Origin: Hoplostethus atlanticus
Lineage: Eukaryota > Chordata > Actinopteri > Trachichthyiformes > Trachichthyidae
Length of the DNA: 64,000 bases
Direction of reading: 5' to 3'
NCBI GenBank assembly: GCA_034670405.1
Contig: JAXDDX010000001.1
Span: 5,699,501-5,763,500, forward strand
Below, in pieces: positions 45,501 through 64,000 of this stretch (position 1 is the first letter of the stretch; the number at the start of each line of letters is the position of its first letter). The position numbers and the translations under genes were made by a program. Under the pieces are notes generated by a model. The model ran no database searches and had not been told where the DNA came from. It saw only the letters and a program-made list of their open reading frames with translations.

Positions 45501-47480
45501 TAAGCTGTTTTTTGCTCTGAGCTGACTGATAGATGTTATTATTTCAGCAAAAGTGCATTGAACATTGACCAAATACCCTGGAGCCATAGCAAGTGCATTA
45601 GCCAAAGTTAATGAAAAATGTGGATGCTGGCCCTGAACTTTCTCAAGCAAATTCTTTTGCCAAAAAGAACGCTATTGTACATGCGGTATTTACATTTTAC
45701 ACCTTTGTGGAAAGGAAATGAAATAAATAGCATAGCATGAGCCTGTATCTTATCTCTGGCTTGTCTATGCCAAGTTTATGTTGTAGCCTATATTATTTGA
45801 CTATAAGAGCAGGAAAAGCAAAGCATAGTATTTCAAAAATGTTTAATTATGTGTTAATTTTGGTTTGTTTCCATGAGAATATGGATTGTGACGAAGAGTG
45901 ATTCTCATGCAAATCTTTGTTTCATAGCATAGTTAAGGCAATGCAAAGTGATGCTAAAGTAAGAATTAGAAAAGCCACAAGATGTGCTCCTAAAATAACA
46001 ATGCCTGCACTGACATACAAGAATAAATCTACAATTTAGATTCTGCTTCAATTCTATGTTAGCTTTCCCAAAGGTCTGACCATGCCTGCATCTTTTTATG
46101 CTTGCATGCATTTAATTAATAATTTGACAATGCACAGCATTGGTGTTGGTCAGTATGCAGGGGAATAGATTGCCTGGGCCTGATATCTAGCCACAGCCTC
46201 CTAGTGAGGAGCAGAAACGATGAGCTAAGGCAGATTTCAGATAAAGGAGCTCCAGAGTGGAGCTGTGATTATCCCCCCTCCCTCAGGTGTGGTCGGCTCT
46301 GGGCACTCCTGGGGAGGAATGCCGTGGACTACAGCTCACCACCAATGCTTGGCCGTGCTCTGATTAATGCACTCATCAGTTCTTTTCTTGTTTGTTTTAA
46401 TGACAAGCATAGCCCTCCTGGGAATTGGGTGACTTTTTGCAAATACTGCTGATGCATCTGCTTACATCTGCCACTTTCTCTTCCCCCTCTTGTCAGAGGA
46501 CTATTACCATAAAGTCTTTAGACATGGCGAGGCTGTCTGCAGTACAGGGAACCATATGACACATTTTCCAGTGGTGATGCATGGACCTTCCACATGAGCT
46601 GAGGAAATGAGCATTGACAAGATCTCAATGTAGGGATGAGGTGTACATTTGTAGATGAGTTGTATCGGTGTTTAGTACTATGGCGTGTAAAAAGGACCAT
46701 TAGACATTCTATGAGCATCTTCATTTTTGGCTATTCTTGTTAGTAGAATAGAGTATTGAAATATGGTACTCCTCAGAAACATACTGAAATTTTGTATTAG
46801 GTATCAACTTAGGTATCAACTATCAACTTAGGTATCAAGGTACAATACTTGTATTAGGTAACTCAAAAATACTGTGGGGCTTTAAAATGTTTTAAAATGT
46901 TGAGAAATTGAACATACATAAAAAACACATAAAAAAAGTACATGAACATTTCACTGCCCTCAAGTATGGAATTAGAAAAAATGTCCCTACAATATGCATT
47001 CCTGATGACCAGAGACCCCTGTCTTGTGATTCCACAGAGTCAAAAACAAACATCCTGTGTTGTGAACTTTGCCTGAGCCTCCCTTTGTGGAAGCTACCTG
47101 GACAAATTAGATCCTCTAACTAAAGAAATATCCAGTATGTGGGTTTGGAAAGGTAAAGATCATTATATTATGTATTGTAATCACTGGCCTGGACATTAAT
47201 TCAACACAAGTATCAGAGCAAGCATGGGTGGTAGGCTAGCCAACATGGTAGTTATTATTCCTATTTCATATTATACAGTAATTTTACATCACGATTGGTG
47301 ATGGATGGCCGTCATCCTGACAAACGTAGAAAGGTGTGAGTTGTGGACATGCCACATTTGTCTGCCTATATATTTGATTGATGATCAAAGTGGACAAATG
47401 ACTCAGTGTGCTCAACTGTCCATTAATAGTGTGATGCCTATTAGAGTGTGATGTCTCGCCTCTGGCAGCATTCATGAGTG
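42553..47480. other. MEGF11 intron 1, first part
   Basis: No exon, RNA gene or transposon recognised. A short tandem repetition of TAGGTATCAACT lies near 46796-46830. The frame at 46908-47123 (about 71 aa, ending in Cys/Leu-rich sequence) is not convincing. Confidence 0.35.
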
Positions 47481-47490
47481 GGATCTCATC

Positions 47491-47491
<1 letters not shown>

Positions 47492-47559
<68 letters not shown>
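47492..47559. repeat. (GT)n microsatellite
   Basis: About 34 GT units. They generate apparent Cys-Val and Thr-His open frames on both strands that are not genes. Confidence 0.95.
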
Positions 47560-47561
<2 letters not shown>

Positions 47562-48798
47562 CACGTGTAAATGGGCCAGTTGGTCCCGGTCCTGCAGAAT
47601 GTCTGTGTTTGCATGTGTCTGTCTGATCATTGCATCTGTATCTGACACAAACACATTACTGACACATCTCAGCCCCATGCTGTGCTACTCCTGTCTAATA
47701 AACCTTGTAGCTCTATCTCTCCTCACACCACATGGGATCAGTTCCAGTGAGCAAATCCTGGCCTGTTGCCAGTGTCTAGTGATGGATCTTTGCGCTATCA
47801 GTGAGGTGCTTTGAGTGCCATAACATAAAGCCCCTGCGCTTATTCAGCACCCAGGTACCTTGCCTTTGATCAATGGCCAGCAGTCAGGACAGTGAATGGA
47901 GCACAGATTGAACCACATCTGGGATTTAGATGCTGAATAACTGTCCACTCAACAGGGGTGGCTCATGAATAATACACCGGCTGCTGAGTGTCCCATCTCC
48001 TTTGGCCCCTCAGAGGCCCTCTGTTTGCACCCAGACCTGTCCAGAGAGCATAAGGTCAGGGCACCGATACTTGGCACCCCACTAGCATTGGGCAGTCCTG
48101 GCTGCCTAGTGGACATAATTATAGAACAGAAACTGAAAGGTTAACAATGTTAGTTTGTATATTTGTATACAGTTGTAGGAGTATTTCATACACAGCACAA
48201 GCCTGTGCTTGTTGAGAGAGCAGAGCAAACTGTGATCAAACAGCTTGTTATTTTTTTTTTTTTCAACCCTTGAGGCCGAGGCTAGAAATCAGGGCAGACC
48301 TTTCTCATACGACGGAGATCATTAATCTCAAGTGGGGGTCACTGTACTACAGTATGTATGACATGATATATTCATTAAATGTGGGTTGCAGTGTAGGCTT
48401 AATAATCATGCTGTTTCTGCAAATTTGAGTGCATGGAAGTTTTATTTTGTATGTTGGCTTTATATTGTACAGTGATATTTAGAATTGGTTGAAGGTTATA
48501 GCTAGATGAAGACCATAGCAGAAAAGAGATATGAGGTGAATTTAACCTTAGTTGGCTGCTCTGTAGTAAAAGCAGGAATTCACCATTGTAACACTGTCAA
48601 GATGTAGTGAACTCAAGTAGGTAAGTCATATTAGAATATATCTCAATGCTTCACCTGCTCAGCAAAGCATTGAAAGTTGTACATGGTTATTCATTGTGTA
48701 ACCTGTACTAGCAAATTCCTTAACTAGCCTATCATTTGATTTATTATTGTACAGATATAAAGTCATAAAGGGGGATTAAATAATTTACTCACTTTAAG

Positions 48799-48841
<43 letters not shown>

Positions 48842-48842
48842 T
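48799..48842. repeat. (GT)n microsatellite
   Basis: About 20 GT units ending in GCGCGTGC. Confidence 0.95.
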
Positions 48843-51800
48843 GCACCCATGTGTTAGCTGTGCTGTTGAGCAGTTTGAGGTAGAACGAAATTTCCTGTGT
48901 GTTTTTGTTTTTCACCAACAATTACTGTGGATTTTCTGGGGTCTCTCGTGTTCCTACGACATCAATGATTTGTCAGTGATGGGAATGGACGTATTTCTCA
49001 TGTATTCATCAACCAGGCTGATGAGAGCCATACGCACTCCTCCTGTTCATTTTATTAATACATTCAATGTAAGTATGGGGATTTTGCCCAAGTGGTCTCA
49101 AGGACATTCGAAAGGTCATAGTGGCAAAAAACTGGGCATAAATCTTTAATGCGAATAGGGTCGATGCAGCTCTCATTTCACCAAATTGAAATCACCTGTT
49201 TCCACGGTGGTCAGGCTGAGCGTGCTGCAGGAATACATTTTCAGATTTAATGGTCATGAGGATAAGTCATTCCCCATTCAGTCATTGACTGGAGATCCTG
49301 AAGGTTAATACGCTACACTACCAGAAGGAATAAACCATTGATCAAGAGAGGGATTTGGGAAATGTAATTTTCAGTAGAGCAGGAAGAGTTAACGTTTTGT
49401 TCTGACTGGATATTTTTAGAAAGAAAAAAACACTTAAGTATATTTTTAATGAGACAGATGCTCCATGCTAGAGCCAGAGGTCTGGACAGCCCTCATGACA
49501 CCGTCTGAGTGAAAGTTCTCTGAATTAGCATTGGAGCTTGACCTCTGTGCAACTGATGCACTTGGTTGATCATTAAGATATGGAAACTATGTGCAGTGAG
49601 CGCTATGGGATTACATGCTGATATGTTACTAAGTGTTAGTCACGTGATGACGTTCAGCAAGGCTTCCAAATAATCAACGCTCCTTTGAGATTTTGGAGGA
49701 CAGTCTGTGCAGAAAGCAAGGTACATCCAGACACAGTGGCTTTTCTCCTCCACGCTCCCCCCATCCGCTTCACACACTGCTTACCCTGCGACATTTGGGA
49801 CGCGTTTCTCACTGCTTGGCTTCTCACATCTTGGACACTGACACAAAATAAATGAAGACACAAAAAAGACACAAGGTTCAGAGTTGGGAGGGTGGTGGCT
49901 GAGGTGTGAAACTATTGGGGTGTAAAATTGCCCTGGCAGCCGTGCTGTTGTTTCAGCATTTCATGGTGAGCTGCTTGGCTTGCTTCCTTACGCGCCTGTT
50001 CCCTGCCTCGTCTATCCCACCTTTTTCAGTTATTTCTCTTTCCACACCATACCTCTGCTGACTTTGGCCCTGGCCATAGAAGCTGGAGCCTTATAATATA
50101 CAACCGTATCCAACTAGGCTGCTTTGTATGCATCATTGTGTGGTTGTGCTTCCTTGACCAGAACAACAGAATAATAGAATAGTTCACTTTTGTTCTCCGC
50201 TAAAAAGGATCCCAGTGGGAGATAGCAGAAGGTTCAATAGGCTAATATACACACACTAATTTGTTCCAACTGTTCTTCCCCGGCTCTCATTACTCACAAT
50301 CAGAGGCAGGGTGGCTAATTGTCTATGTGGGGAAGACGAGCCCTAGCTGCTGAGATGAGGGGACGGACGAGCGCCGCTGCCTCGTGGCCCAGGCAGCGTG
50401 AGGCCAGAGCCAGCCCGTAAAGAGGGGACAGACGCAGCACAGAGGGCAGCACAACACATTCGGCTGCCATTGTGCTGCCTGGGGTTTGTTATTAGACGCC
50501 TGGAGTGAAACATTCTCACTATTCTAAGCAGCACTCAGAGTTATGTGACATGAGGCACTTAGTTATTTTGTTCAGTAAGTGGTTTTGTTTCACTAATTAG
50601 TTTTCTCTCAGAAAATGTGGGCCTAAAGCTGTTAATTGGTGACATGTTTATGACTTAAGGCCTTATGCCTTTTGTGTGGATGAGAACCCAAATCCAATTA
50701 ATTAAAAAAAACTTGTTAATGTTTGACAGTCAAAAACCATATGAAAAAAGAGGGCAAAGCTGGTACATGCTCCATTCTATTATCTATATTTGATGGCCAT
50801 GTTTATTCACATGAGTCTCAAATTTTCTGCTCTTTCTGTGAGCTGCTTATGAACAGATGGCTGAACTTACTATGCTATCTGGTGCTCTCCTCCCTTGTGC
50901 CCCTGATTCTACATTCATAAAGCTAACGTTAGACTAGATGAGTTCCTCTGATGTCCGTGAAGCAATTCCTTATTATTACCTGTGGTTGGGAGTGGGCAGA
51001 CTCCTGCCTGAGAGTACACAGGACAGTGTTTGTCTGCTCTGACAGGCTGCAGAAAAAAGCCTTTGTGCCCAGAGTAAAAAGAATAAAAGTAGGAGGAGAG
51101 TCTTCCTCCAACGGGCTGTGTCTGGCGTTGGCCTGCCCTGCGGTAAGGCAAGGTTATTCAGATGAAAGATGGTGTTGAGATTAGTGAGCCCTGCCCGAGC
51201 GTGCGGATGTCCAGCATGCCGCACTGCGTGATTTATGAGAGTCGTGATATCAGCGGTCGCCACATGAATAAACCATGTGGCCAGAATTAAGCTCCTGTTA
51301 AACGACGCACAGCATTTTCCCAGGTGTCTCAACTTCGTACTGGAAATCACACATGAAACTTGTGTTGTTGCTGTTCCATAAGACTGCTTTTTGATCTCCC
51401 AGTGCAACGGCTGTTGAACTACCACTTTCAAATCTTCTGTGGGGCTTTTACTAATAACAGAGATCTCACCTGACTTTAGTTAGGAAATGTATATCATTCC
51501 GTGTACTGGTAGAAGAGTGTGTGGAAACAATATGAGTGTAATTTAAAACCAAAAAAGTAGTGCAAACCAAGTCGACAACTAGTTTGCAGGGAATTGAAAA
51601 TGTGCAAACATTTGAAACCCACAAAATATGATCTCTTTAATTCAAAATTAGCTTGTTAAATGTTGAAGCATCCTCTCTAAAACATTCGTTATTCTTATCT
51701 TTCTTTCTCATTCAGATGAACATGAACAAGTCTCTCCCAAAGTGAGAAAAGACAATCAAGACTCATTTGATGATGCTATGAAGAGATAAATCTCAGAGCT

Positions 51801-54800
51801 GTGTGCTGGGTGGCTCTTCAATTATAGGGTTTTTTAAACATCTAACAGACAATATTAAAACATGACAATAAGGTTGGCTCAGCAATCCTACATGCAATCA
51901 AAAATAATTTGTAATAATACTAATTAGTCCATTTAATTAGAATGAATCACACCAGGATATAGAGGTTAACCTATTACTTTCTCCTGGGAAACTTTGGAAA
52001 CTGTGCCTGCTTGGATTTGAATGTTGCACATCGCTCTTCTCTCTTTACTGTCCATTTCGTTCTCTCCATTTCAATCAAATGCTAAAGGACGGTGGACTGT
52101 TTTTACAATAAAACGAACTGTGTGGCTAACCTGACAAATGAATAATACTGCTACTGTCAGCCACTTCAGTAGCATTATGGTTAGAGTGTCCGGTCTGAGA
52201 TTGAGAGTTTGTGAGCTCAATCCTTCAATCCTGTCATAATACGTAATGCAGCAACAATACCCAAGACAGAATTCTTTACTGTGGTCAGGGTTATGACGGC
52301 ACTGCCTTGGCTGCACCTCATACTGTCAGCATTACTGAAACCCATAATTCTAGCAACAAACACCCTCTGGGTTATTATGATTTTTATACACTGGATACCA
52401 ATGCATGTGTATGGTCTGAAAACTTTTCTTCAAAGCAGTGTATGTATGTAAGAATAAAAAAAACATTAGAAATCAAGAAAGATCACTAACTAGCTCCCTG
52501 GTTACCAAGAGTTAGCATAGGCTAGTCAAGCTTTATGGCAATTCAGCACCGTTGAAGCGCATGTGTCTCAAAACACTGTTTACAGTCTTTAAACAGCATC
52601 TTGATGGGTAGTTGCTCAGCTTATCTTAATGTCATAAACCAGCATGTCCCCTGACATGTCATTGTCTTCTCCTGCTGGCCTCAGACAGACCGATCACGTA
52701 GGTATATGGCTGAAGCCAGGGGAAGCGATGTCTATGATGCACCACACCATGCCCTCCCTAATGAGGCCTGACTCCTAATGACTCAGCCCCCAGCAGCAGT
52801 CAGGGATGGCCAGCGATGGGGCTTCTCTCATTGGCGGTCAGTGTGCTGCATGGTTACACCTGTAACCTTTAGATTACTCTAAATTAGGCTGCACTGGGAA
52901 TCCTTCAATAGTGATTACAAGCCAGATTTAGTGTCTGGAAGCATTCTCATAAAAATTGCATGTCAGCCCTCACTTTGAATTTAGAGAATGGATATAGGCT
53001 GATTGTGCAAAGGCATTTTACACACATAAGCCCTGAACTGATCAGACATGCTCTCTAGTATTTCAGACAAGATTGCAATACCAAGCGGTGTTTCCATTGA
53101 ACGGTTTCCATTATATGAATGTAAATTAACACAAGCAAGAAGAAACTCAGTGTGTTGATAAATGAGCGTGTGGAGCAACTGGGATCCACAGACAGGGGCT
53201 GAGCTTTTGACTTTTGCCAGTCAGTCATGCCTGCTGAGCATCCTTCATACAAAAGTTCAGATTCTGGTGACCCAGGGGACTAGGTGGCTAATTGCATTGT
53301 GCTTTAATAAGTCACACACTGAAGACATGTGGCCTTAATCATGCAGATGTTGCTGCTGATTGACGGTACGGGGGACAGAGGTGGCTCTGTCTCACGGATG
53401 TAAATGCTTCTGCAGACAGGTGTCCAGAATGACCCACGGGTGTCAGATGTAGGGATATGTGTATCCTCCCAAACGATACATGTCCACATATATCTTAATT
53501 CTCTGCACTGACTCATGCACTTTTATCTCCATCATTAACCTAAAAGATGTTGCTGTTTCAGCAGTTTGTCAGCAGCATCAGAAGCAGCAGCACCGTGAGA
53601 GGGTTTCATGGTCTCGGTAATCAGAGTGGTTGAAAACAGGAGACAGATTCATTGAGTCTTTTGAGAGCATTTTGTTTGGTGGAAAGACATTTGAAGGCAA
53701 AGAAACAAGCTGTTTTCGTGGATGTTGGCAGATAGAGGGAAAACAGGAAAGCCCCAAGTGATAAGCATCATATCGATCCACTTGTGTCTTATTGTTCTTT
53801 GTTTACAGACTCTGTATTCATAATGAGCATAAGGGTAGAACACTTAGACCTGCTGTGCCACTGCAAAAGTGAATTTCCTTTGTCTTTTCTGAAAACTCAA
53901 ATGTCAAAACCTATGCTAAAGGACTGGAACTGGAATCTTTCAAGCATAATAATATCAGAGAGTTTCGTGTCCTTGACTTTTTCTCAGATTTTGATGTCAC
54001 CAAAGCCTACTACTAAGATATACTGAGTTGCACACAGATCTGTCAGTGAAAGTAAAACTCTTAAAATGTAAATACAAACTTTACTGTCTTCCACTGCCAT
54101 AATGGCTCCTTTTACACAGAAAATGAACATGGATTTTTTTTAATTTTTATAAAAAGTAGCTTTATTTAAACTTTACACTGACAAGTGAAAATGTGTTCCT
54201 CATATTGAATACAAACTATATAAAGTAGCCATTTTAACCATTACGCTAAATTGAATCTAGTAATCCAAATGTTATTACTACATTACTATTATTGTATTAC
54301 TATAGATCGGCTTCATTCCATGCCAAAGGTCCTGCACATACAGCTCTCTCAGTGAGGCCAGTACACATGATGAGTCTACCTGGTTACCACTGTCCACCCA
54401 GCTGTGCCTCAGCAACAGCCTCAGCAACAGTTTACATTTGAAGGAAACATGTTGAATAATTGATTCAGCCAAGAACAAAAACAACCATATGCTCACATAA
54501 TTTAGAACACAAAGCAGAGAGAGGACCGAAGAATCTCAAAACTGACCCTTGGCCTTCGAGAGGAATAATTTAGAGCAGTGTAATGAGAACGATGATGAAC
54601 ACCCCAATGTTCTGCCCAGACCTGCATTACCATTGCAATAACACTTCTGTGTGCTTTTGTTAATGAGTACAGATAATTTGATCTTGGTGCATTGTCGATA
54701 AGCCACTTGTAGTGTTTGGAGTGTGAGTAGAGTTCATTGTATGAGCACCTCTTGAGTTAATGTGCACTTCAATCCCTGTGGGTAGCTTGGCTTGGTGGGT

Positions 54801-55020
54801 CTGTGGATAATAGTTAGGAGGGACTATAGAAAACTTTGTATTTGGATGTGGAGGCTGCACAGAGTTAGCCTTTCAACAACAGCTTTTGTGAACTATACCC
54901 CTGTTGAGATTCTTGATCCCATAAGAAATTCATCAGCTTGTGTGTGTACATGCGTGTGAGAGCGAGCGCGTAAGCAAGCATGTATCTTTTGTGCCAGCGT
55001 AAGCTCATTATTTTTCTTCT
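48843..55020. other. MEGF11 intron 1, last part
   Basis: No coding exon or recognised mobile element. The CG-richer, open segment at 50976-51431 (minus) has no family resemblance. Such a long quiet intron in a neuronal gene may hold regulatory elements, but none can be named from one sequence. Confidence 0.3.
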
Positions 55021-55029
55021 CTCCCACAG

Positions 55030-55161
55030 ATCTGAGACCTGTCATCACCTCTTCCAGCTAGTGTGCGTGTCTGAGCACAGCAGCACTTCTGTCACTTTGT
55101 GCTGCCAGAACCCCTTCAGCATCCACGAAAAACACCCAGGAACTGCAGGCTGTAAGATTAG
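55030..55161 (+). other. MEGF11: Probable MEGF11 non-coding exon 2
   Basis: Bounded by a good acceptor (tctcccacag) and a perfect donor (gtaagt), 132 nt long. No long frame joins it to the MEGF11 start codon in the next exon, so it would be 5' UTR. Supported only by splice-site quality and position. Confidence 0.45.
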
Positions 55162-55822
55162 GTAAGTATAAGGCCACATGCCTCTGGCTATTATATCTGT
55201 CACTGCCTCTCTCTTCAAGGGTTACATGGCACTTACTTTGCTTGCAGCCTTCATTCTAACAACTATTAAAAGGCATTGATTCACTTAATCTCTCCATTTA
55301 TTCGGGATAATCCTAACTTTTATCAACTTTTGGCCTCGTGCCGTAGGCTTGTGATCAAGTTGAAGAATGTCATATGATGACTTATGAGGTATTCCACTTG
55401 TCCAAAGCCATTCATCGAAATGACTGGGGGTGGTGCCCTAATCAGAGGAGTGATAAAAGCGCTCTAGTCAATCAAGCACAGTCTCCATACTATTTAACAG
55501 GATTGTTTCGGAGAAGGGGTTGGATATGAAAGCAGTGCTAGTATGGAACATGTGTGTACTGTGATTCATCATCCTGTTACGGAAATTAACATGACTTTAA
55601 CCTCTGCCGGTTCAAATGAACTGCTGCTTAGAGAAAGTGGAGGTCTGATTGATTTTCTTTCACATGTGAAGGAACTACACACAGCTATCAATGCAGGAGA
55701 TTAGCTGAACATGTGAATGCCTGTGTTATTGGATACAGTCACTCAGAAATATTGAACACATCTACTGAGTCAGTATAACACGTGAAAGCACACACAACCG
55801 CATGTACACGTGCAGACCCACA

Positions 55823-55874
<52 letters not shown>

Positions 55875-56640
55875 ATTATGACTCATGGGTCAGATTTGTT
55901 TGTATTTACTCTAATGTGTTTTATGGTAATATGACAATGTGAGGCCATATTATGTTCAGTAACTATGGACAGAAATAGACCAGCATACGGAAAACACTCT
56001 TGTGTTACTGATAGTGGCATAAGTGCATTAACACTCATGCCACTCATACACGAGTCATTCATACATCCTTCATACATCCTTCATCTTCGGTAACGACTTG
56101 CGAAGGTAAGACCTGCACGTGCGTAGAATCCGTCTCCGTCATGTCGGTTGATCAAATGAAACAACCTGCTGGTCTAAACACATCAGCTTCTCTGTCACGG
56201 TCACAGAGAGATTCTATCGGTACAGTCGCTCACCGGCAGAACGCGCGTGTGTTGTGAAGGTCTCACTAAAGACCTTTTAAACAACCACAGGCACGTCTTT
56301 TGATAATCATAGCTTGTCTCAAAGGGGTTTAAAATGGTCCTGCTATTAGCGGTGGTGCACCAATACCAGTTTTTCAGAACCGAGAAGAATAGTGAGTACT
56401 TGATTAGGGACACTGGCCATATGCTACACAACATGGACATTTTCTTTTTCCTCCCATTGTAAACATTTTACATTGCGCCAATGCCGATGTCATTAATGTA
56501 TTGAACTCAGAACAGCTTCATTTGCCAATCCAGGTACGACTACTTGGAAGCTGGATCAACGCTGATCCCAATTCTACTGTTGGTGCACTGCTAGTAATTA
56601 GATACAAAATGTTATGGGTTTTCTTTTGCTACCTAATTCT
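55162..56640. other. MEGF11 intron 2
   Basis: Contains a (CA)n microsatellite (55827-55873); otherwise no feature recognised. Confidence 0.35.
55827..55873. repeat. (CA)n microsatellite
   Basis: About 23 CA units. Confidence 0.95.
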
Positions 56641-56649
56641 AAAAATGAA

Positions 56650-56724
56650 ATCTATCTATCTATCTATCTGTCTATCTATCTATCTATCTATCTCTCTATC
56701 TATCTATCTATCTCTCTATCTATC
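56650..56724. repeat. (TATC)n microsatellite next to a splice acceptor
   Basis: About 18 tetranucleotide units with a few TCTC variants end roughly 17 nt before the acceptor of the MEGF11 signal-peptide exon, so the array forms much of its pyrimidine-rich tract. Confidence 0.95.
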
Positions 56725-56749
56725 CCACCATCCCACTTCAGAGTGAAGC

Positions 56750-62954
<6,205 letters not shown>

Positions 62955-64000
62955 GTAAGTCACAATGAATTCATTTTCATTTGTTGGAAGTGGAAGTGAT
63001 TTGCTTGATGAACATAGCGGGCGGATGGCTGGTTGCACCTCCCTTGTGTCTGCCGAGCTCTCTGTTATGGTCTTAATCATGATTAGACTGGTGCCTATGA
63101 ATTGTTCAGTGGAATGATGAATCACTGCCAAGCTGAAACAAACCATTGTGCTGGCCTTTCTGTTTACTGGGGTTACTTCAGCTCTCAGAGCTGGACTCCA
63201 GGAAGGATGGGAGGGTGGAGTTAGGCATATCCGTTCTGCAATCAGCTAAATGCTGAAGTGTCACTGAAGCCAGACAGGAGGAAAGAATCTATTGACTCCC
63301 TGGTGATATTTATGTGTGCAGAGGGACATGAGAAATAGTGAAAGTGATTGTGCATAGGCTCTTTTTCCCAGGTCAGCAGAGGTGTAGTAATATCCATGAC
63401 CCAGTCACCATCCTCCTCACAACAGAACTGGCTTAATGTATCTGTATGAATACCTGAGGATATTCTGTGTTTGTGTGTGCATAACTATTTACACTTTTCT
63501 GACCAAATCCCAAATCCTTTCTCAATCCTTTCAATCGCGCTTTAGTCTAGCACTTATTGCCTATTGCATATTTAGGAATGAGTAATGGCAGCTAAAATCA
63601 TATCTGTAGTGTTGTTGTATAGATCTATGAGTTTTCATTAACAAAAGAGCCATTCCCTGATTACCAGCTGTGTGTAAATCAGCTGCTCTCGCTGTGGTGC
63701 CGGCCCATTGGAAGTGGATTCATGGGCATAAATGACAAGGCTGAGCTGTTTGCCACTGCTCACTCCTGCAGACTGGTGAAGGTCCATGGCTTTCCTCACA
63801 GGGAGGGTGTGAGGTTCAGGGCCCCCAGGGACACTTGTCCCACTCTTGGTTGGTTAGGAGCGCAGTCGTGCGTGCATTCCAGCCTGCAGGTGCTGGACTA
63901 ATCCACCTTATTAAAACAGACCTGATGATTGAGACAGAGGCATTATTCATAACTTTACATTTCCATACCAGGCATGATTCCAGGCTTTTTCATTTATGAG
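62955..64000. other. MEGF11 intron, runs off the window
   Basis: No further coding exon recognised. The next EGF exon is expected beyond the window. Confidence 0.4.

Noticed and set aside
47472-47814. Open frames of Cys-Val or Thr-His repeats on both strands
   Set aside because: They are translations of a GT/CA microsatellite and have no other coding signal.
50976-51431. 151-residue minus-strand frame
   Set aside because: No family resemblance, lies inside MEGF11 intron 1, and has no promoter, splice or poly(A) context.
54980-55165. 61-residue frame covering the 55030-55161 exon
   Set aside because: It starts in intron, has no similarity to MEGF proteins and does not join in frame to the next exon; treated as 5' UTR.

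Overview
The window is vertebrate nuclear DNA, almost certainly from a ray-finned (teleost) fish. Genes are split by GT-AG introns, poly(A) signals are canonical, box C/D snoRNAs lie in ribosomal-protein introns, microsatellites are abundant, and several decayed Tc1-like transposons are present. Gene content and order match the block that includes human 15q22 (SNAPC5, LCTL, ZWILCH, RPL4, MAP2K1, MEGF11). All gene names rest on my reading of spliced translations against remembered family proteins; no search was run.

Layout. 1-248: possible last two exons of an unidentified + strand gene. 2450-3840 (+): SNAPC5, an snRNA-promoter factor subunit. 5747-9650 (+): LCTL, a klotho-family membrane glycosidase-like protein. 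10322-14495 (-): ZWILCH, a kinetochore RZZ subunit, tail-to-tail with LCTL. 15125-18727 (+): RPL4, head-to-head with ZWILCH, carrying two SNORD16-like and three SNORD18-like snoRNAs in its introns. 19205-34238 (-): MAP2K1 (MEK1), tail-to-tail with RPL4, with an 11 kb first intron. That intron holds a TE-like acidic/Cys-rich ORF, a teleost interspersed repeat, a tRNA-like relic, Tc1 copies and a small TATA-driven ORF made of 11-residue repeats. 34239-42250: intergenic and rich in Tc1 relics. About 42260 to beyond 64000 (+): 5' part of MEGF11, with a probable non-coding first exon, a 12.5 kb intron, a second untranslated exon, then signal peptide, EMI domain, first EGF exon and a candidate 21-nt microexon.

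The reading frame closes across every splice junction used: SNAPC5 119 aa, LCTL 570 aa, ZWILCH 578 aa, RPL4 369 aa, MAP2K1 395 aa. These are housekeeping or signalling genes that share a conserved neighbourhood, not a pathway. The exceptions are the snoRNAs, whose production is tied to RPL4 transcription. DIS3L and TIPIN, which lie between MAP2K1 and MEGF11 in human, were not recognised here.

The best leads are the hendecad-repeat ORF at 31317-31592, the MEGF11 microexon, the duplicated SNORD16, the GC-AG intron in LCTL, a 153-bp hAT-like MITE with perfect 8-bp target duplications, and a full CRE plus three uORFs at the presumed MEGF11 first exon.
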